NCBI RefSeq assembly: GCF_000375405.1
Contig: NZ_AQWS01000001.1
Coordinates: 1 to 64,000 of the forward strand
Length of the DNA stretch: 64,000 nucleotides
Direction of reading: 5' to 3'
From: Bacteroides propionicifaciens DSM 19291 = JCM 14649
Lineage (GTDB): Bacteria; Bacteroidota; Bacteroidia; Bacteroidales; Bacteroidaceae
The notes beneath the pieces were generated by a model that did not search any database, was not told where the DNA came from, and was given only the letters and a program-made list of their open reading frames with translations. The stretch's first letter is position 1, and every line of letters begins with the position of its first letter. Below are positions 46,558-56,968 of the stretch, one piece after another. A program made the translations under genes and the position numbers.

Positions 46558-49500
46558 TTAAAATGTGACACTAGCTCCCACAGTTACACTTCTTGTAAAT
46601 GGATAACGTTTAAGCCCGTTTTTGTTATCTCCTACTTTGCTTATAGCTTCGGGGTCCCATCCATCAGTCACTTTGGTATGCTCCCACAAGTCTGTACCTG
46701 TTAGATACAATCTAACCTTACTCAATGCTTTTGTTTTGGCAAGCCAAGCTTCTGGTAAAGTATATCCTAGTGTTATATTCTTGAGGCGGATGTATGATCC
46801 ATCTTCGGCAGACCATGAAGACGGGAAGTAATTATATTTATTCAGATTGCCATTGTTTGTGTATTGAGGGTAACGTGCTCCCCTGTGTTCTGGACTCCAA
46901 ACATCTCCAATAGATTGTGTCGTAGAATTTTGATATACAGCATACATTGGTATTTTCAGTACACCATCACGCATTATTGTACGTTTGGCAACTCCTTGAA
47001 AAACTGCAGATAGGTCAAAACCATTCCATTCTAATCCTGCATTGAATGAATATGATATTTTAGGATCATCTGTACCTAAGTACACAAGGTCGTCAACAGT
47101 TATAGCGCCGTCACCATTAATATCTTGGAACATATTGTCTCCTAAGCGTAAGCTTCCAATAGCATTGGCAATCAGTGGACTATTCCCTTTGTATTTTGCA
47201 ACATATTTTTCAAGTTGCTCCTTGTTCTGTATTTTTCCTGCATAACGGAATCCAAATACAGAATTTAGAGGATAGCCCTCTCTGTCTGATCTAATACCTT
47301 CGCTGAGAGCAGGGTTACCTCCATTATTTACCAGCTCATTGTTAGCATAAGTATAATTAGCACCTATGTGATACTTTATAGGGCCTATTTTGTCAGACCA
47401 CGTAAAACTACCTTCAAATCCATTAGCCTTAAATTCACCTTGATTATTGGTTGGCGATTCGTCTCCTAAAATAGAAGGATATGTGCTAGCGATAAGCATG
47501 TTGTTGTTGTTCTTCCAGAAATATTCTATTGTTCCATTTAGTCGTCCATTTAGGAAACCAAAGTCGAGCCCAATATTGTAATTGTGAATTTTTTCCCAAG
47601 TGCGACCTGAACTTACAAGTTTGCCATTTGTATTTATATAAGAAAGTTTTCCGTTGCCAACAAGAGCTCCTTTCTGAGGCTCAAAATTGTAAAGCTGCAC
47701 ACCATCGTATCTATCAATACCACTTTGATTCCCCACATTGCCATACGAGGCTCTAAGTTTAAGATTGTCGATATAGCCCTTTGTGTCTTTCATGAATGCT
47801 TCTTCAGAGATTCTCCATCCACCCGAAACACCCCAGAAGGTAGCCCAACGATTTTCGGGCTGAAACTTGGAAGAACCATCGTGCCTAACCATTCCCTCGA
47901 GTAGATATTTGGATTGGAAAGCATAATTTGCTCTACCGTAATACGACATCACTGCCTCGCGCCATTTGTTTGCTCCGTAAGACAATACTCCCGAACCGTT
48001 GATTACTTCTAGGCTAGGAAGAATGTCTCTGCTGTTGGTTGTTACGTAGTCATACTCTTTTAAGTTATATTGTGCACCTCCCATTAACTTCACTTCGTGA
48101 TCTTTAGCAATAGTCTTACTCCACTCAAGGTAGCCTGACACGGAATAGAAATCGGTACGTGAAGACGATTTTTCGTAATAGCTGTCTGTTTGATTCGGAG
48201 CAGTTCTCACGATTCTGTTACCAGCATAGTTGTACCAATCTATTGATTTAGAAACTGCATCACGAGTTGCTGTGGACGTATTGTATCCTAGAGTGGCAAC
48301 TGCCGTCAATTCTTTGGTAAGGTTGTAGCTGAATGTTTCACTGATATTTATAGCAGAGACTTTCAATTTATTCTCTCCCCCTAATTCAGCATACCAATTT
48401 GGTGCACCCCAAGTACCCCAAGCATATGGTTCGCCATCGATAGTAGAAGAGGGGAAACCTGGTTGTTGAACAGATGTTGCCAATGTAGACCCTACTTGAG
48501 TAGGTGCTACCTGATCTTGTCTGTTGTATGCTATAACTGATTGAAGAGTCAAAGCGTCAGTCAGCTTAAACGTATTAGATAAACGCAAATTATAGCGGTT
48601 ATTATTATTCTCGCCCCATTTCAGGTTACTATCATCATACATATACCCTAATGACATACGGTAAGTCGACTTATCACCACCTCCCGAAACACTTAACTCG
48701 TGCTGAGTAGATGCAGCTGAGCCCCACATAATATCATTCCAATCGGTATCAAAAAACACATAGTCTGCCACATCTGAGAATGCTCCATTGATTGGGTTGA
48801 GCGAATGGTCAAGATCGATATAGTGACCTTGATATTTTTTTGCTAGTTTAGCATACTTCATCCATACATCCTCGTTTGTATATCCATCATTTGTACGTGC
48901 AGTAATCACTGCATCAGACCACTGCGAAAGACTCATCATTTCAGGAGACAATCCTACAAACTTTCCTGTGACTGAACCACTGTATTCAATTTTTGTTTTT
49001 CCAGCTTTGGCTTGTTTTGTTTGCACAAGTACTACTCCTCCTGCAGCCTTACTCCCGTATATTGCAGCAGAAGCATCTTTTAGGAAGTTGATAGATTCAA
49101 TGTCTGATGGATTGAGCAAACGCAACTCATTCATACTCTCGTATTCTATTCCATCTATAATGACTAAGGGCTTGGAAGCATTTTTCGATACTGCTCCACG
49201 TAGCGTCATATCCCAACTTTCGTCTCCTGGAGCTGATGATGAACGAGTGATTATAACACCCGGAACTTGACCTTGTAGTGCCTGTAATGGGCTAGATAAA
49301 GCTCCTTTGTCTTCCAGAGTTTTGCTATCTACTACTGTAATCGCACCTGTTAGAGTTTCTTTTTTTTGGGTTCCATAACCTACCACTACTACCTCATCGA
49401 GTAGTTGAGTATCATCTTTCAGCACAACGTTGATGCTGCGCTGCGAGCCTACTTGTATCGTTTGTGTAACATAACCTAAGAAACGAACTTCGAGACGTGC

Positions 49501-49755
49501 TTTTGAATCTGCAATGTCTATTGCAAATTTACCATCTATATCTGTAGTTGTTCCTTGAGTAGTTCCAACAATCATAACAGTAGCTCCTATAATAGGTTCG
49601 CCACTTGGGTCTGCAACCACACCTGTTACTTTGTTTTTTTCTTGAAGAAGGTTGGAGATTCCTTTTTCTTCGGCATAAACATATCCATTGCTACAAATTG
49701 CTACCAATAAGGTAAAGCAAATTAATAAAATGGACTTCTTGAAAAGTCTCTTCAT
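46558..49755 (-). CDS. SusC-family TonB-dependent outer-membrane transporter (PUL 2)
   Basis: A 1065-aa transporter with a signal peptide (to about residue 29), a carboxypeptidase-regulatory-like domain (about 42-115, GVVADPSGEPIIGATVMIVG), a plug with the motif VVVGYGTQKKETLTGA near 127 and VIIDGIEYESMNELRLLNP, then the barrel ending TVGASVTF. It is the first gene of the large PUL 2 transcript and has an exact TAnnTTTG promoter box 42 bases upstream (49797-49804). It is not an ECF-controlled SusC: no STN domain or sigma/anti-sigma pair was seen. Confidence 0.9.
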   Translation of the reverse strand: MKRLFKKSILLICFTLLVAICSNGYVYAEEKGISNLLQEKNKVTGVVADPSGEPIIGATVMIVGTTQGTTTDIDGKFAIDIADSKARLEVRFLGYVTQTIQVGSQRSINVVLKDDTQLLDEVVVVGYGTQKKETLTGAITVVDSKTLEDKGALSSPLQALQGQVPGVIITRSSSAPGDESWDMTLRGAVSKNASKPLVIIDGIEYESMNELRLLNPSDIESINFLKDASAAIYGSKAAGGVVLVQTKQAKAGKTKIEYSGSVTGKFVGLSPEMMSLSQWSDAVITARTNDGYTNEDVWMKYAKLAKKYQGHYIDLDHSLNPINGAFSDVADYVFFDTDWNDIMWGSAASTQHELSVSGGGDKSTYRMSLGYMYDDSNLKWGENNNNRYNLRLSNTFKLTDALTLQSVIAYNRQDQVAPTQVGSTLATSVQQPGFPSSTIDGEPYAWGTWGAPNWYAELGGENKLKVSAINISETFSYNLTKELTAVATLGYNTSTATRDAVSKSIDWYNYAGNRIVRTAPNQTDSYYEKSSSRTDFYSVSGYLEWSKTIAKDHEVKLMGGAQYNLKEYDYVTTNSRDILPSLEVINGSGVLSYGANKWREAVMSYYGRANYAFQSKYLLEGMVRHDGSSKFQPENRWATFWGVSGGWRISEEAFMKDTKGYIDNLKLRASYGNVGNQSGIDRYDGVQLYNFEPQKGALVGNGKLSYINTNGKLVSSGRTWEKIHNYNIGLDFGFLNGRLNGTIEYFWKNNNNMLIASTYPSILGDESPTNNQGEFKANGFEGSFTWSDKIGPIKYHIGANYTYANNELVNNGGNPALSEGIRSDREGYPLNSVFGFRYAGKIQNKEQLEKYVAKYKGNSPLIANAIGSLRLGDNMFQDINGDGAITVDDLVYLGTDDPKISYSFNAGLEWNGFDLSAVFQGVAKRTIMRDGVLKIPMYAVYQNSTTQSIGDVWSPEHRGARYPQYTNNGNLNKYNYFPSSWSAEDGSYIRLKNITLGYTLPEAWLAKTKALSKVRLYLTGTDLWEHTKVTDGWDPEAISKVGDNKNGLKRYPFTRSVTVGASVTF

Positions 49756-49796
49756 GATATTAGAATTAGTGAATTTAAATCAACATATATACATTG

Positions 49797-49804
49797 CAAA
49801 TATA
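49797..49804 (-). promoter_or_regulatory. Candidate promoter of the PUL 2 operon (-7 box)
   Basis: On the minus strand this reads TATATTTG, an exact TAnnTTTG match, 42 bases upstream of susC. A T-rich stretch lies about 10-20 bases further upstream. The short gap to the regulator gene (170 bases) must also hold its binding site. Confidence 0.6.
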
Positions 49805-49925
49805 TGATGATAAAAAGATAGAGGATAGGACGATTTATCCCAAAAGTATGGTTCATTTGTCCCATTTCTCATTAAGGGACAAAAAAACGCCCCTTAATTT
49901 CAATGCATTACACATCAAACAAGAT

Positions 49926-52900
49926 TTATTCAGAAAGTTCTGCTCGATATTGCGTTGGAGTTTTTCCAAATTGTTCCTTGAAATATTTATTGAAATACTT
50001 TATCGAATTGAAACCTACAATATCGGATATTTCTGAAATATTACACGAAGTATCTCTCAATAATTGTGCTGCACGTTTCAATCGTACAGAACGAATAAAA
50101 TCATTGGGTGTAACACCAACTATTGACTCAAATTTTCTATACAGTTGAGTTCTACTCATTGCCAAATCGGAGCTTAGTTGATTGACTGAGTAATTAGGGT
50201 TGTCTATATTCTGCTCTACATACTCTACTGCCTTTTTTACTAGTTCTTCGTCGAGTGACGAGATGGTGATAGTAGAAGGAGAAATCTCAATAGCTGTATT
50301 AAAAAATTCCTTTCGTTTTTCTTGTTGTTCGAATAACATCTCAATTCTGGCTAGTAATACCTCAAAATTGAAAGGTTTGGAAATATAGGAATCAGCTCCA
50401 GCTTTGTAGCTATCTATACGGGTTTCGTCAGACAAGCGGGCAGTGAGTAAAATAAATGGAATATGTGAGGTGTGGATATTGTTCTTTACACGGTTACATA
50501 ATTCAAGTCCGTCAAGTAAAGGCATCATCAGATCAGAGATAATCAGATCTGGAGATTTGTCTAGAGCAACTTTCTCTCCTTGTACACCATCATTTGCCTT
50601 CAGTATATTAAATTGACTACTCAGCTCTTCTACCAAGAAACTTTGCAGTTCGATGTTATCTTCCACAACAAGCAGAGTTTTTCGCTCTTTATACTTTTGC
50701 GAGGGCTGTTCTACATGCGGAGTTTCTTGTCTTTCTAGACTTTCCACTTCTTCATCTACAATATCTGTTGGGATGGCGAATGTAAAAGTTGTTCCCACAT
50801 TTGGCTCACTCTCTACATAGATTTTCCCTCCATGTAGTAACACATATTCTTTCACCAGATGCAAACCTATACCTGATCCCGTACTTGTCAGATTATTCTC
50901 GCCAGCTTGGTAAAAGCGATCAAATATCAATTCCAAGTTACTCTTATCAATACCACAACCTGAATCAGAGATTTGAACAGATACATATTCTCTATTATTT
51001 ATGCTTTCGAGTTGTATAGTAGTAGAAATTAAACCACAATCGGGTGTAAACTTGAGAGCATTGGAATATAAATTATTGAATACCTTATGCATCTTTTGTT
51101 TGTCAAATTGTATGTACAGTTCAGATGGTTCACTATCGAAGCTGAAGGTCATATTGCGGGACGTCGCCATCTCTTGGAAAGAGGTATGAATATACTTGGC
51201 AAAATCAACAAAGTTGTTCAGACTTGGCTTCATCTTTTCTCCACCCATTTCTACTTTTCTGAAATCGAGTAACTGATTTACCAAATTGAGCATATCATTT
51301 GCATTTTGATAGATTGCCTTTAATTTGCCTTTGAGAGGGTTTTCAACTTGCTGTATTAATGTATTTAAAGGAGTCATTATCAATGTGAGAGGAGTGCGGA
51401 ATTCGTGACTAACATTGGTAAAAAAACGGAATTTCATTTGATCAAGTTCTTCCTTCTGCTTTAAACGTTTTTCTTCCTCTATTCTCTCCTGACGAGTAGT
51501 TCTTCGCTTATTCAGATATTTAACAAAAGCATAGGCAAGAAAAAAGAATACGACAACATAGAATATATATGCGTATATGGTGAACCAAAGAGGTGGAGTG
51601 ATTTTGATAATCAATTCTGCAGGCACATCTCCCCAAAGTTTATCATTATTTGCTGTATAAACTGAAAACTTATATTCACCTGGTTGTAGCCCTGTATAGG
51701 TAGCTGCGCCTATATTTGCGCTCTTAATCTCACGCCACTCTTGATCATAGTTCTCCAACTTGTATTTGTAAAATGTGTGATGAGGATTAACATAGTTGAG
51801 ACCAGCAAATTCGATAGAAATAAAGTTTTCATCGTAATTTAATGTGATTTCGGATGTGTTGTTAATGGGAGACTTTAAAATTGTATGCCCATTGTATTCT
51901 ACATTGGGCTTTAAGATTCTGTCGAACAAATAGAAAGCTGTCAACACAGGTTTGTTCTGGCTTGCGTTATACTTGATTGTATTTGGATTGAACCAATTGA
52001 CTCCATGATGTCCTCCAAAATAAAGGGTGCCATTGGTAGACTTGAGTGACGATCGATCATAGAACTTACCACTTTGCAGCCCGTCTTCAGTATCAAAATT
52101 GACCAACTCAAAACTGAGACTTCCATCTGATACTGTTTGTTTCTCTATCTTACTTATTCCACTTACAGTAGAGATCCAGTAGATATTATTTTCGTCTTGT
52201 TCGATAGATGAGACTGAATTGTTAGGTAGCCCGTCGTTGATATCAATCATATAGACAGTCTTCTTTTGCTCGTCCCAGATGCGTAGACCTTGATCTGTCC
52301 CAAACCATTCTAAGCCTTCTGAATCTTTATAAAAACAGTAATATCGAGTATTGACTCCTGCAAATTTAGGGTTATTTGCATCATCTATTTCAGGAACAAA
52401 AATAGTGTCCTCATGACTGTTGTAATAATAAATACCATTTTCTCCATATACTGCAAAAGTAGTATTGTCTATGGGATAGAAACCATAATCTAACTTATGA
52501 GAATTGACTTTAGGATGCCTATCCTTCAACATGGATATTTTTCCTGTAATCAAATCCAATTCGCCAATACCCTCATTAGATACACTCACCCAAAATCGCC
52601 CATCCGTATCTTCGAATATGGCTCTGGAAATATTCTGATTAGGATATAATTCCATATTAGCCTTAGTTCTATTGTAGTTTTTTACATTTTGTCCGTCAAT
52701 ACAATAGAACCCATTAAGATAAGTACCAACCCATAAGCGTTTTTTACTATCACGATAAAGAGATAAACACAACTCATTGGACAGGATACCGGCAAATGCC
52801 TTAGAGACTTCGCCTGTTGATGGTCGATATCGCATAAGTCCATAGTTGGTAGTTCCTATTAGGATATCTCCATTATTATCTTCGAGCAAAGATCTTACCG

Positions 52901-53984
52901 ACTCATTGGTGATGAGGGTTTTATTTTGTACACTTTGAATGAGACCAAACTTATACATTGTAGGGTTATAGTAGCACATCCCTTGCCAAATGGTTCCTAT
53001 CCAAAGTCCTCCGTTACTGTCTGCATATATACATTGGATATCATTGTTAAGAATACCACCATTGCTCAGCCTTAAGCCTGGAATGACTTCTACTTTTTTG
53101 CTTTTAGCATCTATTTTTCTTAGCCCAGACCAAGAAGTACCCACCCAAACGTTGCCTTCTTTGTCCAAATCCATAGACGTAAAAAAATTGGATACTCCCT
53201 TGATAGTGGCTATCTCTTCCCATTTACCTTCGATACGATTGTAGAAGCACACTGCATTGTTGTGCATAAGCCACAAATCGCCAGTGGATGTTGGTATAAT
53301 ATTTAAACGATTGGTGGCACTCGTTATCTTATCTGTAAAGTAAGAATCTAGGAGTGTGAATTCCTTGGACGCACTGTCCCAACAACGTATTACACCTTTA
53401 GAATAAACAATGTAGTATAGGTTTTTATATTGTGCAAGCTCATAGGGTGTACCATATGTATCAGCAGACTCTCTTCCATCATCTACAACGGTCAATTGTT
53501 TGTTTTGGATGTCGTAGAGTTGCAAACTATTGTTTTCAGTCAGGAACCAGTAATTCTTAGTTTGATCGATGAATAAATTACTCAACTTTTTATCGACTCC
53601 CAAATCCATCAAGAGGCTATCAACATTGTAGATATAATTATTGGTGTTGAAATCAAAGACAGATAAGTATCCAGGAGATTTCATCCACATTCGTCCCTCG
53701 GAATCATGATATTCCTTGAAAATCTGATATTTATTGAAACTCCACTTATAATCTCTTGTTCGATCTTGATAGTAGTGTTCAAAGTTGGCTCCATTGTAAA
53801 CTGTAACATTAGAGACTGTGCGAATGACTAAGTGGCTATCATCCGTCATTGTGAAATTACGTATTTGATTATCAGATAAGCCGTCCATAATATCCCAATG
53901 TCGAAATGTATATTGCCCGCAAAGGGAATAAGAGGTCAATAAAAATAGGCAAATTAAAATACTACGGACATATCTTAAATTCAT
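49926..53984 (-). CDS. Hybrid two-component system regulator (HTCS) of PUL 2
   Basis: One 1352-aa polypeptide senses a glycan fragment in the periplasm and activates transcription of the adjacent PUL. From the ATG at 53984 it has a signal peptide (ending LCGQ), Reg_prop beta-propellers (about 30-720), a Y_Y_Y domain (about 730-795), a membrane helix (about 800-822), a histidine kinase with phospho-acceptor H860 in NVSHEFRTP and an ATPase domain with DSGCGIDKSN and GSGIGLHLV, a receiver with D1151 in ISDLMMP, and a C-terminal AraC-type HTH. A TTG 21 bases upstream is in frame but less likely. All catalytic residues are present. Confidence 0.92.
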   Translation of the reverse strand: MNLRYVRSILICLFLLTSYSLCGQYTFRHWDIMDGLSDNQIRNFTMTDDSHLVIRTVSNVTVYNGANFEHYYQDRTRDYKWSFNKYQIFKEYHDSEGRMWMKSPGYLSVFDFNTNNYIYNVDSLLMDLGVDKKLSNLFIDQTKNYWFLTENNSLQLYDIQNKQLTVVDDGRESADTYGTPYELAQYKNLYYIVYSKGVIRCWDSASKEFTLLDSYFTDKITSATNRLNIIPTSTGDLWLMHNNAVCFYNRIEGKWEEIATIKGVSNFFTSMDLDKEGNVWVGTSWSGLRKIDAKSKKVEVIPGLRLSNGGILNNDIQCIYADSNGGLWIGTIWQGMCYYNPTMYKFGLIQSVQNKTLITNESVRSLLEDNNGDILIGTTNYGLMRYRPSTGEVSKAFAGILSNELCLSLYRDSKKRLWVGTYLNGFYCIDGQNVKNYNRTKANMELYPNQNISRAIFEDTDGRFWVSVSNEGIGELDLITGKISMLKDRHPKVNSHKLDYGFYPIDNTTFAVYGENGIYYYNSHEDTIFVPEIDDANNPKFAGVNTRYYCFYKDSEGLEWFGTDQGLRIWDEQKKTVYMIDINDGLPNNSVSSIEQDENNIYWISTVSGISKIEKQTVSDGSLSFELVNFDTEDGLQSGKFYDRSSLKSTNGTLYFGGHHGVNWFNPNTIKYNASQNKPVLTAFYLFDRILKPNVEYNGHTILKSPINNTSEITLNYDENFISIEFAGLNYVNPHHTFYKYKLENYDQEWREIKSANIGAATYTGLQPGEYKFSVYTANNDKLWGDVPAELIIKITPPLWFTIYAYIFYVVVFFFLAYAFVKYLNKRRTTRQERIEEEKRLKQKEELDQMKFRFFTNVSHEFRTPLTLIMTPLNTLIQQVENPLKGKLKAIYQNANDMLNLVNQLLDFRKVEMGGEKMKPSLNNFVDFAKYIHTSFQEMATSRNMTFSFDSEPSELYIQFDKQKMHKVFNNLYSNALKFTPDCGLISTTIQLESINNREYVSVQISDSGCGIDKSNLELIFDRFYQAGENNLTSTGSGIGLHLVKEYVLLHGGKIYVESEPNVGTTFTFAIPTDIVDEEVESLERQETPHVEQPSQKYKERKTLLVVEDNIELQSFLVEELSSQFNILKANDGVQGEKVALDKSPDLIISDLMMPLLDGLELCNRVKNNIHTSHIPFILLTARLSDETRIDSYKAGADSYISKPFNFEVLLARIEMLFEQQEKRKEFFNTAIEISPSTITISSLDEELVKKAVEYVEQNIDNPNYSVNQLSSDLAMSRTQLYRKFESIVGVTPNDFIRSVRLKRAAQLLRDTSCNISEISDIVGFNSIKYFNKYFKEQFGKTPTQYRAELSE

Positions 53985-54032
53985 ACTTATAAGGTTATTT
54001 GTCAACTACAGATTCTGAGAAGATATAAGGTG

Positions 54033-54040
54033 CAAATATA
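54033..54040 (-). promoter_or_regulatory. Candidate promoter of the HTCS gene (-7 box)
   Basis: The minus strand reads TATATTTG, an exact TAnnTTTG match, 49 bases upstream of the ATG at 53984. This supports that ATG over the TTG at 54005. Confidence 0.5.
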
Positions 54041-54462
54041 ATTAGTTTACAGAACTATCTGCTATTATACCTAAATTGATCCTTATTATCTACATAGGTA
54101 TAGGTAATTGGGGAGATATTATTTTGGTTATTACATTCTTTTGTATCTCAAATATAGTTAAATTGGTAAGGCTGTCTGCAACGAGTAGACAGCCCTATTT
54201 ATAACATTTAATAGAAATATTTATCTTTGATATTCCCTATTAGGAAGTTTTTCTATAGTTCTCTGAATCTTGAGTTGTGTAAAATCGAAAAAAAACGATT
54301 GTTGAAAAAGAAACTTTTATATCTTTACTCAAAATAAGTTGCTCTTTAATAATAATGAGAAAATTAAGCATATCTAAGAACCAAGCTAGTTTCTAAATCG
54401 TTACCTATTCAAAAGCCAATAGAACATAATCGTTTGATTAATAGCTAATAAAACATTTTCTT
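54041..54462. other. Intergenic region between HTCS and the chelatase relic
   Basis: No gene was recognised. It contains a hairpin with an 8-base stem (54170-54177 with 54187-54194, loop of nine), perhaps a leftover terminator from a gene that once stood here. The rest is AT-rich and unstructured. Confidence 0.4.
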
Positions 54463-56870
54463 ATGTTTCGCGCAATACGAGCCGAAATGGAGTATAAATG
54501 GGGACAACCCGAAGATGCTGCGCAAATGACTTGGCGAAACCAACGTGGCGAGCTTTTCTTTGTGTTGCCAATGATAAAATACGGGAATATAGTTTTAACA
54601 CCTAACCATCGAGAGGGTGGGAAGATAATGGAGCTAGTCTCTATCACGACCCCATTGTGCCGCCTCCACATCAATATTTAGCCTATTATTTATACCTCAA
54701 ATATGGCTTCAAGGCAGATGCTGTGGCGCATCTCGGAACACACGGAACGCATGAGTGGCTACCAGGAAAAGAAGCGGGACTCAATCGCGACGACTATCCT
54801 GAGGCGCTTATTATGGATGTTCCCAATATCTATCCTTACATTGTGGACGACGTGGGCGAAGGCTTGCAAGCCAAACGACGAGGGCAAGCTGTGGTTGTAG
54901 ATCACATGACTCCACCATTCGATAAGGCATCGTTGAACCCCGAGTTGAGGGAAGTGAAAAATGCAATTTCTAAATTGCACGACCAAAGGAGCAAAAGCCC
55001 TATGGCTACTAAAATTCTTTTCGATGATTTGCGATTGAAAATAGACTCTTTGGGAATATTAAAAGATTTGAGTTTGGATAGTATTACCATTCACAATCTC
55101 GAACTTGTGGACGATTATATTAGAGAGATAGAAGAAAAGCAAACCCCTTTTGGCTTGCATACTTTTGGGGTATCGCCTACCGACAGATATATTGAATCTA
55201 CTGCCGATGCCATCATGTCTATGAAAACGGATTTGTTGGCTGATGAAGCCACATTGTTCAGAGAAGAGGTGTTGATGAATTTGAAGAAATCGGGAGGCGA
55301 AGAGCTCAATTCATTTATAAATGGACTGAATGGAAAATACATAAGAGCAGGTACAGGAAACGACCCCATCAGAAATCCGAGTTCGCTACCTACGGGCAAA
55401 AACTTTTTTGCTTTCGACCCTCGACTTATTCCATCAAGAGCAACATACGATTTTGGAGAAAAATTGGCTGAAGAATTGATTGTCAAATACAAGTCGGACA
55501 ACCAAGGGGAGTATCCATCCAAAGTGACTATAAATCTCTGGACAGTAGAATGTATCCGCAACGAGGGCACAATGGAGGCACAAGCGCTCAACCTTTTAGG
55601 CGTAAGACCCATTTACAATAGTTCCGATCAGGTAGTAGACCTAGAGCTTATTCCTAAAGAGGAACTGAAACGTCCACGAGTAGATGTTGTGTTCACACCA
55701 TCAGGCTTGTATCGAGATATTTTTCCCGAACTGATGGCATTGCTAGATAAGGCAGTCTCACTTGCCAGAACGGCTCAGGAGGAAGATAATTTTGTTCGGC
55801 AACACATCTTGGAGTCAGAAGACAAACTGAAACAAATGGGCGTGGCAAGCGATTCTCTAGCCCATCGCATAGCTTCCGTACGCTTGTTTACCAGTCCATC
55901 AGGATCATACGGAACAGGCATAAGTGGAACTGTGGAGGCATCGGGTACATGGGACAATGAGGAGGATGTAGCCGAAATCTATTTCAACAGAATGGGCTAT
56001 CTATATGGTCAAGGCTTTTGGGGCACAAAGGTGGAAGATGAGTATACAGATTTGCCCAAAGATTTTTCGAAAAATGTATTCAAAAATACTTTGTCGGGTA
56101 CTAAGGTGGCTTTGCATAGTCGCTCGTCCAACCTATATGCTCTGCTAGATAATGACGATATGTTTGAATATCTAGGTGCTGCTGGCATGGCTATACGCAC
56201 ACTTGATGGCAAATCGCCAACGGTGATGTTGACCAATCTTATAGACCCTAAAGCTCCGATGCAAGAATCACTAGAGAAGTTCCTAGGACGAGAACTCAAA
56301 ACACGTTACCTCAACCCTAAGTGGATAGACGAAATGATAAATGAGGGTTATGCAGGAGCTCGTTTTATCAACAAAATGATTTTCAATCTTTGGGGCTGGG
56401 AAGCTACTATGCCCGAAGCTGTGAGCGACAATGATTGGAATCAGGTGTGTGAAACATACATAGAAGATAAATATGCGTTGAATATCAAAGAGCGATTCAA
56501 AGCTAGTGGAAACTTATTTGCCTATCAGTCTATGCTGTCCAGAATGTTGGAAACGGTGCGAAAGGGAAATTGGAAAGCTGATGACAAAACGGTGAATACC
56601 ATGCTGCTCCAATTCAACGAAACCATCAAGGAAGTGGGACTAGCCTGCAACATGAATGTTTGCAACAATGAACCTCTGATAGACTACATATCCAATAAGA
56701 TAGCAGAAATGCCCTCTTTGACTGAGGATGAAAAATCGCGCTACGAGTCGGAGCTTCAAAAACTTCGTCAACAAGGTGCAGAAGAAGGCAAAGGCAATGA
56801 TTTGGAAAATGGACAATCGCCATGGATGAAATCGGCTGTGAAGAATATCAATTTGCAGATGAGTAAATAA
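54463..56870 (+). pseudogene. CobN/HmuS-type chelatase, truncated and frameshifted
   Basis: The C-terminal half of a CobN/magnesium-chelatase-H-like protein. It begins abruptly at MEYKWGQPEDAAQ..GELFFVLPMIKYGNIVL (54463-54605), then needs a frame change near 54612-54620 to continue as GWEDNGASLYHDPIVPPPHQYLAYYLYL and HLGTHGTHEWLPGK, and stays open to 56870. Full-length family members have roughly 1,300-1,480 aa, so about half is missing. CobN inserts cobalt in B12 synthesis; in Bacteroidetes the related HmuS of haem-uptake operons is also labelled CobN, and which of the two this was cannot be decided. No other cobalamin or haem gene is nearby. An internal start at 54657 could yield 737 aa, but without the N-terminal domain. 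Confidence 0.75.
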
Positions 56871-56896
56871 GCTACAAGGTAGAATTTGTTTAAATT

Positions 56897-56938
56897 AAAA
56901 AACCTAGTGAGGATTATGATATTCTCACTAGGTTTTTT
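56897..56938. terminator. Bidirectional terminator between the chelatase relic and GH43
   Basis: A perfect 15-base stem (56897-56911 with 56924-56938) starts with six A and ends with six T, around a 12-base loop. It works for both convergent genes. Confidence 0.85.
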
Positions 56939-56968
56939 ATTGTTTATACCTTAATACAATCTAATACC

